Assembly: GCF_008085905.1 (NCBI RefSeq)
Contig: NZ_VSFF01000010.1
Location: 372,001-436,000, forward strand
Source: Actinomadura syzygii
Lineage (GTDB): Bacteria > Actinomycetota > Actinomycetes > Streptosporangiales > Streptosporangiaceae
Direction of reading: 5' to 3'
DNA: 64,000 nucleotides
Shown here: in pieces, positions 58,451-64,000 of the stretch
Numbering within the stretch: position 1 is the first letter of the stretch
Layout of the letters: each line of letters begins with the position of its first letter
The notes under the pieces: generated by a model
The model's database searches: none
Seen by the model: only the letters and a program-made list of their open reading frames with translations
What the model was told of the DNA's origin: nothing
Translations under genes and position numbers: made by a program

Positions 58451-58648
58451 TCAGGTCAGCGCCGGTTCACGGTCCTTTACCGCGAGCGACATCACATCGT
58501 CGTCCGCCGCCGTCGCAAGCGCGTCGTTCTCCGCCTGGAGCCGTACGAGCTCGGCCTCCAGGTCACGTACGCGCCGCTGCAGGCGCCGCATCTCCGCGAC
58601 CATCCGGGGGTCGGGACCGCCGACGTGGCCGAGTAGAGCCTTCGCCAT
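58451..58648 (-). CDS. Small coiled-coil protein, unknown
   Basis: 65 residues behind GGAGGAC. Residues about 15-45 form a short coiled coil (RMVAEMRRLQRRVRDLEAEL with leucine heptads), preceded by a Gly-containing N-terminus and followed by an acidic tail. No family is assigned with confidence, though similar short proteins occur in many actinomycetes. It has its own terminator, so it is a one-gene unit. A less GC-rich patch upstream (58780-58815, with TATAAA) probably includes promoter elements. Confidence 0.75.
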   Translation of the reverse strand: MAKALLGHVGGPDPRMVAEMRRLQRRVRDLEAELVRLQAENDALATAADDDVMSLAVKDREPALT

Positions 58649-58826
58649 GACTAAGGGTCCTCCACGCTGAGTAACCAGCAGGGATCGCGCACGAGAATCA
58701 ATCGAAGTCGGTGCGCGTATCGTCTAGAGTCGCACCGGCCGCTGTCCTGGTCAAGACGCACATCACAGGCCGGTAACAACCTTCCTCTACTAGTTTAGCA
58801 GGTATAAACCAGAACTCCCTACCCGG

Positions 58827-59150
58827 TCAGCGCTCCACGAAACCCGCGGCCTCGCCGCGAGCCCCGCTCCAGCGCTCGGCGACACCGGTGACCTTCCCTG
58901 GCCGGGCCGTCAGCGCGTCGCCTCCGGAGTCGTCCCCGGTCAGCAGGTCGAGGAGGCGGCGGCACCGCTCCCGCGGCCCCTCCGCGACGACCTCGACGCG
59001 CCCGTCGGACAGGTTGGTGGCGCTGCCCGCGAGGCCGAGTTCCAGCGCCCGCGCCCGCACCCACCAGCGGAACCCGACGCCCTGCACGCGGCCGCGCACC
59101 CAGGCGGTGAGCCGCACGATCTCGTCGCCGCCGTCACTGTCCGCGTCCAT
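58827..59150 (-). CDS. Acylphosphatase
   Basis: 107 residues from ATG 59150 (ATG 59171 also possible). VRLTAWVRGRVQGVGFRWWV holds the catalytic Arg in the GRVQGVGFR loop, and GSATNLSDGRVEVVAEG contains the catalytic Asn. The enzyme hydrolyses acyl phosphates. It lies between smc and mutM, the conserved actinobacterial position. Confidence 0.92.
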   Translation of the reverse strand: MDADSDGGDEIVRLTAWVRGRVQGVGFRWWVRARALELGLAGSATNLSDGRVEVVAEGPRERCRRLLDLLTGDDSGGDALTARPGKVTGVAERWSGARGEAAGFVER

Positions 59151-59197
59151 GGGGTCCCCCGGTCCGCTCATCGGTTCACCGTCCGTCCACGCCGTGC

Positions 59198-60121
59198 CTA
59201 GTACCGTGCCCGCCGGGGCCGGGGCTGGCACGTCGGGCAGCTGTAGGACGAGCGGTTCATGAACTCGTCGCGGCGGATCGGCGTCCCGCAGCGGCGGCAC
59301 GGCTCGTCCCGCCGCCCGTAGGCGTCGAGGGAGCGCTCGAAGTAGCCGCTCTCGCCGTTCACGTTCACGTAGAGGCTGTCGAAGGACGTGCCGCCGACCG
59401 CGAGGGCCGCGCCCATGACGTCCTGAGCGGCCGCCAGAACGCGCGCCGCCTCCGCCCGGGACATCGTCTCGGTCGGGCGCGCCCAGTGCAGCCTGGCGCG
59501 CCACAGGGCCTCGTCGGCGTAGATGTTGCCGACGCCGCTGATCAACGATTGGTCGAGCAGGGCCCGCTTGATCCCGGTCTTGCGGCGGCGCAGGGCGCCG
59601 TAGAACGCGTCCGGGTCGAAGCCCTTCTCCAGCGGGTCGGCGGCGATGTGCGCGATCGGCTCCGGGACGAGCCCCGGGCCGTCCGGGCCGCCGACCGCGT
59701 CCGGGACGAGGTCGGCGACCATCAGGTGCCCGAACGTCCGCTGGTCGACGAAGCGCAGGTCGTGGCCGCCGTCGCCGAACTCGACCCGGACCCGCAGGTG
59801 CTTCTCGCGCTCGCGGTCCGGCTCGCCGACGAGGAGCTGCCCGCTCATCCCGAGATGGGCGAGCAGCGCCTCACCGGGTTCACCGTCGGCGGACCCGCCG
59901 GCAGCGCCGTCGTCGGCGCGGAGCGGCAGCCACATGTACTTGCCGCGGCGGCGCGGGGTCAGCACGGTGCGCCCGGCGAGCCGGCCCGCGAAGTCGGCGG
60001 GCCCGGCCTCGTGGCGGCGCACCGCGCGCGGGTGCAGCACCTCGGCGGACGCGATCGCGCGGCCGGCCGTCCAGCGTTCGAGGCCGCGCCGGACGACCTC
60101 GACCTCGGGCAGCTCAGGCAC
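59198..60121 (-). CDS. mutM: Formamidopyrimidine-DNA glycosylase
   Basis: 307 residues from GTG 60121, overlapping rnc by eight bases. PELPEVEVVRRGLERW has the catalytic Pro and Glu; RRGKYMWLPL the lysine; ISGVGNIYADEALWRARLHW the helix-two-turn-helix; the zinc finger is CRRCGTP..CPTC at the end. It removes oxidised purines such as 8-oxoguanine. A Gly/Ala/Glu loop near 72-90 is longer than in E. coli. Confidence 0.95.
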   Translation of the reverse strand: MPELPEVEVVRRGLERWTAGRAIASAEVLHPRAVRRHEAGPADFAGRLAGRTVLTPRRRGKYMWLPLRADDGAAGGSADGEPGEALLAHLGMSGQLLVGEPDREREKHLRVRVEFGDGGHDLRFVDQRTFGHLMVADLVPDAVGGPDGPGLVPEPIAHIAADPLEKGFDPDAFYGALRRRKTGIKRALLDQSLISGVGNIYADEALWRARLHWARPTETMSRAEAARVLAAAQDVMGAALAVGGTSFDSLYVNVNGESGYFERSLDAYGRRDEPCRRCGTPIRRDEFMNRSSYSCPTCQPRPRRARY

Positions 60122-60944
60122 CGGCCTGGGCCGCCTGCCCGGCCTGCTCCTGGCCCGCCTGCTCCTGGCCCGCGGGCTCGCGGCCGTCGACCGGCGCCGC
60201 CGCGGGGGCCGCGCCGTCCTGCGCCGCCTCCCGCCGCACGACGAGCGCGCGGATCTCGTTCCAGGCGGCCTCGGCGGCGTGCTGCTCGGCCTCCTTCTTG
60301 CTGCGCCCCTCGCCGGACCCGTAGGCCTGCCCGCCGACCCGCACCGACGCGCGGAACGTCTTCTGGTGGTCGGGGCCGCTCTCGGCGACGTGGTACTCGG
60401 GGACGCCGAGCTCCTCGACGGCGGTGAGCTCCTGCAGCGAGGTCTTCCAGTCGAGCCCGGCGCCGAGGCTCGCCGACCGGGTGATCAGCGCGTCGAACAG
60501 CCGGTGGACGAGGGCGGACGCCTCGTCCAGCCCCCGGTCGAGGTAGACGGCGCCGATCAGCGCCTCCAGCGTGTCGGCGAGTATGGACGCCTTGTCGCGC
60601 CCGCCGGTGCCCTCCTCGCCGCGGCCGAGCCGGATGTGCGCGCCGACGCCGAGGCCGCGCGCGACGCCCGCGAGCGCCCGCATGTTGACGACGGCGGCGC
60701 GCAGCTTGGCGAGCTGCCCCTCGGGCAGGTCGGGATGGCCGCGGAACAGGGTGTCGGTGACGACGAGCCCGAGCACCGAGTCGCCGAGGAACTCCAGGCG
60801 CTCGTTGGTGGGCAGGCCGCCGTTCTCGTAGGCGTACGAACGGTGCGTCAGCGCCCGTTCGAGCAGGTCGGCGCCCACTTCCACGCCGAGTGCCATGGTC
60901 AGTTCGGCACGTTCCGGCGCCGGGTCGTTCTTCTTGCCGCTCAC
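60114..60944 (-). CDS. rnc: Ribonuclease III
   Basis: 276 residues from GTG 60944. The RNase III signature NERLEFLGDSVLGLVVTDTL contains the acidic catalytic residues; DKASILADTLEALIGAVYLD is the second motif. A double-stranded RNA binding domain (DWKTSLQELTA, GEGRSKKEAEQHAAEAAW) follows. The last 25 residues are an Ala/Gly/Gln tail coded by perfect 15-bp repeats. The enzyme processes rRNA precursors and dsRNA. Confidence 0.95.
   Translation of the reverse strand: MSGKKNDPAPERAELTMALGVEVGADLLERALTHRSYAYENGGLPTNERLEFLGDSVLGLVVTDTLFRGHPDLPEGQLAKLRAAVVNMRALAGVARGLGVGAHIRLGRGEEGTGGRDKASILADTLEALIGAVYLDRGLDEASALVHRLFDALITRSASLGAGLDWKTSLQELTAVEELGVPEYHVAESGPDHQKTFRASVRVGGQAYGSGEGRSKKEAEQHAAEAAWNEIRALVVRREAAQDGAAPAAAPVDGREPAGQEQAGQEQAGQAAQAGA
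60142..60171 (-). repeat. Perfect 15-bp repeat in the rnc 3' end
   Basis: GCCTGCTCCTGGCCC twice, head to tail, giving GQEQAGQEQA in the enzyme's tail. A weaker third unit precedes it. Confidence 0.9.
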
Positions 60945-61241
60945 AAGCCCTCCTCACGGGCTGCGCCGCGCAGTGCGCGGACGCGCGTCTGCGGCGCGCG
61001 GCCGTCGGGCCGGGACGGCGAGGACGCACGGCGGGGAGGGGTTGTCCGCGAAGACGAGGTGCGCGCCGGTCGGCTGATCCCGGCGTGCACCACGGCTCCG
61101 GGCGCTGTGAGCCGCGGTGGACCGCTGCTCGTTCCCGCGCCGGTCACCACGCCGACGTCGCGCCGGGGTGGTCGGGTGCCCGTCCTGCCGCATCGGGGGC
61201 GGCCGCGCCGTGCGCGGATCCACCCCCGGATGCGAGAAGAC
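60945..61241. other. 297-base gap between rnc and rpmF
   Basis: No gene is visible. The bases next to rnc are hairpin-rich (GCGCCGCGCAGTGCGCGGACG, about 60960-60985), as expected for a terminator after rpmF or a leader of rnc. The rest is GC-rich and structureless to my eye. Confidence 0.4.
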
Positions 61242-61421
61242 TCAGGACGACGGGGCGATGACCTGCCGCCGGTCGTAGGTTCCGCACGTCGCGCACGCGG
61301 TGTGCGGCAGCTTCTGGTCGCGGCACGTCGGGCACTCGACCAGCGTCGGCGCCGATGCCTTCCACTGCGAGCGCCGGTGCCGCGTGTTGCTGCGCGACTT
61401 CTTCCGCTTCGGGACGGCCAC
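61242..61421 (-). CDS. rpmF: 50S ribosomal protein L32
   Basis: 59 residues from GTG 61421, one base after the DUF177 stop codon. AVPKRKKSRSNTRHRRSQWK and the zinc ribbon CPTCRDQKLPHTACATCGTY are typical of the zinc-binding L32. In actinobacteria the rpmF-DUF177 pair is conserved. Confidence 0.96.
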   Translation of the reverse strand: MAVPKRKKSRSNTRHRRSQWKASAPTLVECPTCRDQKLPHTACATCGTYDRRQVIAPSS

Positions 61422-61422
61422 G

Positions 61423-62067
61423 TCAGCCCTCCTGCCTTCGTTCTCGTCGGTCGGCTGTTCCGCGGGAGCCGTTGCTCCCGTTCCCCCGGTCGGACCCCGC
61501 GGGCGTGTCGCCCTCGAGGCCCTGCAGCGCCGCCCACCGGGGGTCGACGGCGTCGTCGTGGCGGTGGTCCGGCTGGTCGGCCAGCCGTGCACCGCAGTCC
61601 GGGCAGAGGCCCGGGCAGTCGTCCCGGCACAGCGGGGACAGCGGCAGCGCGAGGACCACCGCGTCCCGCAGGACGGGTTCGAGGTCGATCAGGTCGCCCT
61701 CGAGGCGGAGTTCGTCGTCTCCGGCGTTCCCGCCTGAGCGGGTGTCGTCGTAGACGAAGAGCTCCTGGAAGTCCGCCTCGAAGGTCGAGGCGATCGGGTC
61801 GAGGCAGCGCGCGCACTCCCCCTCAAGGGGGACCGTCGCGGTGCCGGTGACGAGCACCCCTTCGAGAACCGCCTCGAACCGGATGTCCAGCTCGATCGCG
61901 GCGCCCGCCGGGACGCCCACCATCTCGACGCCGAAATCCTCCGGTGCCGGAACGGACAGGTTCTCCTCCCGCGACGACCCGGGTTGCCTGCCCAGAGCTC
62001 GGGTGTCGAGCACGAGAGGGGCGTTGGGGTCGAGGCGTGTCAGCGGATTCCTGCTTTCGTGCGGCAT
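61423..62067 (-). CDS. DUF177 (YceD) protein
   Basis: 214 residues. CARCLDPIASTFEADFQELF and LCRDDCPGLCPDCGARLAD hold the zinc-binding-like cysteines of the family, known in E. coli as YceD and linked to 23S rRNA or ribosome assembly. Encoded one base before rpmF, as almost everywhere. The C-terminal tail is Gly/Arg/Ser-rich. Confidence 0.92.
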   Translation of the reverse strand: MPHESRNPLTRLDPNAPLVLDTRALGRQPGSSREENLSVPAPEDFGVEMVGVPAGAAIELDIRFEAVLEGVLVTGTATVPLEGECARCLDPIASTFEADFQELFVYDDTRSGGNAGDDELRLEGDLIDLEPVLRDAVVLALPLSPLCRDDCPGLCPDCGARLADQPDHRHDDAVDPRWAALQGLEGDTPAGSDRGNGSNGSRGTADRRERRQEG

Positions 62068-62180
62068 GAGAATGACGGCCGTGACTGATGGCCGATGTCC
62101 CAGGGTACCGAAGACCCGGGCGAGGTCCCAACTCGCGGCCGTCCGACCAGGGGCGGGGACCGCCGCGCGGCCGCGCCGGG

Positions 62181-62660
62181 TCAGTCCTCCTGGAGGCGCT
62201 TCACGAGCCGCTCGTGGACGACGTCCGGGACGAGCCCGGAGATGTCCCCCCCGAACTTCACGACCTCTTTCATCAGGCTCGACGACAGGAACGCGTACTC
62301 GGGGTTCGTCGCCATGAAGAGCGTCTCCACGCCCGCGATGCGGTGGTTCATCTGGGCCATCTGGAGCTCGTACTCGTAGTCGCTGACGGCCCGCAGCCCA
62401 CGGACGATCACCGGGATGTTCTGCTCGCGGCAGTAGTCGACGGTGAGGCCGTAGAACTTGTCGACCTTGATGTTGCCGTACTCCTCCGTGACCTCGGCGA
62501 TCATGTCGGCGCGCTCGTCCACGGTGAACAGGCTCTTCTTGTTCTTGTTGATCAGCACGGCGACGACCACCTCGTCATAGAGGCGGGAGGCGCGGCTGAT
62601 GATGTCGAGATGGCCGTTGGTGACGGGGTCGAACGATCCCGGACAGACGACACGGCGCAC
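62181..62660 (-). CDS. coaD: Phosphopantetheine adenylyltransferase
   Basis: 159 residues from GTG 62660 after GAAGGGG. RVVCPGSFDPVTNGHLDIIS has the nucleotidyltransferase HxGH; IVRGLRAVSDYEYELQMAQM and the EYAFLSSSLMKEVVKFG block complete it. CoaD is the penultimate enzyme of coenzyme A synthesis. The rsmD gene usually next to it is not seen here: a penicillin-binding protein follows upstream. Confidence 0.96.
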   Translation of the reverse strand: MRRVVCPGSFDPVTNGHLDIISRASRLYDEVVVAVLINKNKKSLFTVDERADMIAEVTEEYGNIKVDKFYGLTVDYCREQNIPVIVRGLRAVSDYEYELQMAQMNHRIAGVETLFMATNPEYAFLSSSLMKEVVKFGGDISGLVPDVVHERLVKRLQED

Positions 62661-62755
62661 GGCGCGAACCCCTTCGGTCCCGGTTTCTGACCTGCGGCGC
62701 GAACGTACCAAATCGCGTTCGGCCCGCTGCCACCCGGGCCCTCGGGTCGCTCCCC

Positions 62756-64000
62756 TCACCGGCCGAGCGCGTCGATGATCTCGGCGGCGATCGGCCCCGA
62801 CTCGATGCCGTACCCGGGCGCCTCGGTCAGCACCGCGACGGCGTACTTCGGGTCCGAGCGCGGGCCGAACCCGATGAACCAGCGGTCGTTGTAGGACGCG
62901 CCCTCGATGTCGGCGGTCCCGGTCTTGCCGCCGAGGACCGACGTCTTCTTGAGCGACTTCCCGGTGCCGCGCTCGACGACGGCCCGCATCATGTCGCGCA
63001 TCTGCCTCGCCTGGTCGGCGCTCATCGCCTCGGACAGCTCGCCGGGCGAGAACTTCTCGACCGTCCGGCCGTTCGCGGCGCGCAGCCTGTCGACCAGGCG
63101 CGGCTTCATCACGACGCCGTCGTTGAGGATCCCGGCCGCGACCAGCGCCATCTGCAGCGGCGACGCGACCGTGCTGCCCTGCCCGATGGAGCCGAGCGCG
63201 CTGAGCGACGGCTCGCCGGTCTCGGGGAACGAGCTGGCGACGCCGCGCAGGCCGGGCGCGTACCCGATCCGGTCGCCGAACCCGAACCGGGACGCCGCCT
63301 CGCGGACGCCGTCGTTGCCGGGCTTCTCCGCGCCCATGAAGGCGAACGTGGTGTTGCACGACTGCGCGTACGCCTCGGCGAGCGGGATCCGGGGCAGGTC
63401 GCAGGACCCGCCGATGTCGCCCGCGTCGTTGGCGATCGCCTGCCCGGCGCGCGGCGGCTTGTAGCTGCGTCCGGCCCTGACCTGCGTGTTCTCGCTCGCT
63501 CCCGCCCGCAGCGCGGACGCCGCGACGATGGTCTTGAACGTGGAGCCGGGCGGGAACAGCTCGTTCGCCGCCTTGTTGAGCAGCGGCTTCAGCGGCTGGT
63601 CGCCGAGCCGGTCGAACGCCTTGACGGCCTTCTGCCGGTCGAGCGTGGACACCTCGTCCGGGTCGTAGGACGGCGTCGAGGCCATGACCTTGATCGCGCC
63701 CGTCCTCGCGTCGAGCACGACCGCCGCCGCGCGCCGGGCGCCCGCGCCGCTCAGCGCGTCGTAGGCCGCCCGCTGCGCCTTCACGTCGACGGTGGACTCG
63801 ACCGTCCCGCCGGGGACGTGCTTGCCGATGAGCCGGTCGACGAGGTCGGTCGTGGCGAGGCGGGCGTCGGTTCCGTCCAGGAAGTGGTTCTCGGCGTCCT
63901 CAAGGCCCGTCTGGGCGAACACGGAGAAGTAGCCGGTGACGGGCGCGAACACCGGGCCGTCCTTGTAGCGGCGCTGGTAGCGGTCGCCGCCGACCTTGTC
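62756..64000 (-). CDS. Penicillin-binding protein transpeptidase, N-terminus outside the window
   Basis: 415 residues are visible, open to the right edge. The penicilloyl-serine domain has PPGSTFKTIV (SxxK, active Ser), QSCNTTF (SxN) and GGKTGTADIE (KTG). N-terminal of it there is LDGTDARLATTDLVDRLIGK and VDVKAQRAAYDALSG, the FtsI/PbpA-like class B arrangement, so it should have a transmembrane anchor further upstream. It cross-links peptidoglycan; class B PBP of the PbpA type is most likely. Confidence 0.93.
   Translation of the reverse strand, partial: DKVGGDRYQRRYKDGPVFAPVTGYFSVFAQTGLEDAENHFLDGTDARLATTDLVDRLIGKHVPGGTVESTVDVKAQRAAYDALSGAGARRAAAVVLDARTGAIKVMASTPSYDPDEVSTLDRQKAVKAFDRLGDQPLKPLLNKAANELFPPGSTFKTIVAASALRAGASENTQVRAGRSYKPPRAGQAIANDAGDIGGSCDLPRIPLAEAYAQSCNTTFAFMGAEKPGNDGVREAASRFGFGDRIGYAPGLRGVASSFPETGEPSLSALGSIGQGSTVASPLQMALVAAGILNDGVVMKPRLVDRLRAANGRTVEKFSPGELSEAMSADQARQMRDMMRAVVERGTGKSLKKTSVLGGKTGTADIEGASYNDRWFIGFGPRSDPKYAVAVLTEAPGYGIESGPIAAEIIDALGR

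Overview
The window is about 64 kb of very GC-rich DNA with short gene spacing, many GTG starts and frequent 4-base ATGA/GTGA stop-start overlaps. Gene content and order (smc, ftsY, amt-glnB-glnD, ffh, rpsP-KH-rimM-trmD-rplS-lepB-rnhB-DUF2469, dprA, yifB, yraN, xerC, rpsB-tsf-pyrH-frr-cdsA) are those of a high-GC actinomycete. The divergent proteins, the PknG-type kinase and the two-component genes fit a filamentous actinomycete such as the Streptosporangiales/Thermomonosporaceae (Actinomadura-like); the genus is an inference. No tRNA, rRNA, CRISPR array, insertion sequence or prophage was seen.

Region 1 (1-13.9 kb): the 3' end of a GCS2-type carboxylate-amine ligase, a WYL protein lacking its HTH, then a signalling operon on the + strand: coiled-coil protein, PknG-like kinase, PP2C phosphatase, von Willebrand A protein, FHA protein, GlnX-like four-helix membrane receptor and GlnH-like binding lipoprotein. 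Mycobacteria have only the kinase, GlnX and GlnH, where an extracytoplasmic amino-acid signal is passed to the kinase. Here a dedicated phosphatase, a phosphothreonine reader and a VWA scaffold are added, and kinase, phosphatase and FHA protein share N-terminal zinc ribbons. This is the most promising system in the window. A membrane-anchored coiled-coil gene follows, then a convergent pair (bPH2 membrane protein and an unknown).

Region 2 (13.9-22.7 kb): gamma-aminobutyraldehyde dehydrogenase divergent from an Lrp/AsnC regulator with a candidate operator between them, a small RHH-like gene, a HIT protein, a two-gene ABC exporter, a DUF1963 protein, a small protein made of four DivIVA-like repeats, rlmN, and a SUFU-fold protein.

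Region 3 (22.7-46 kb): conserved housekeeping core. It holds the translation and lipid set rpsB-tsf-pyrH-frr-cdsA, then M23 peptidase, xerC, yraN-yifB-dprA, DUF2469-rnhB, lepB, rplS, trmD-rimM-KH-rpsP, ffh, glnD-glnB-amt (with GlnR-like half-sites upstream) and ftsY. TrmD and GlnD carry long low-complexity insertions, the GlnD one made of 21-bp repeats.

Region 4 (46-54.2 kb): an accessory block between ftsY and smc. It contains a DivIVA-like coiled coil, flavohaemoglobin plus a single-domain globin, a lipoprotein, a GH16 glucanase, a NarL-type two-component pair and a membrane-anchored HTH protein. Two copies of a TAGGGCCC repeat bracket its middle part.

Region 5 (54.2-64 kb): smc, a small coiled-coil protein, acylphosphatase, mutM, rnc, rpmF, DUF177, coaD and a truncated penicillin-binding protein running off the right edge. 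A structured repeat with compensatory arm changes occurs once near each end of the window (857-939 and 58229-58387).
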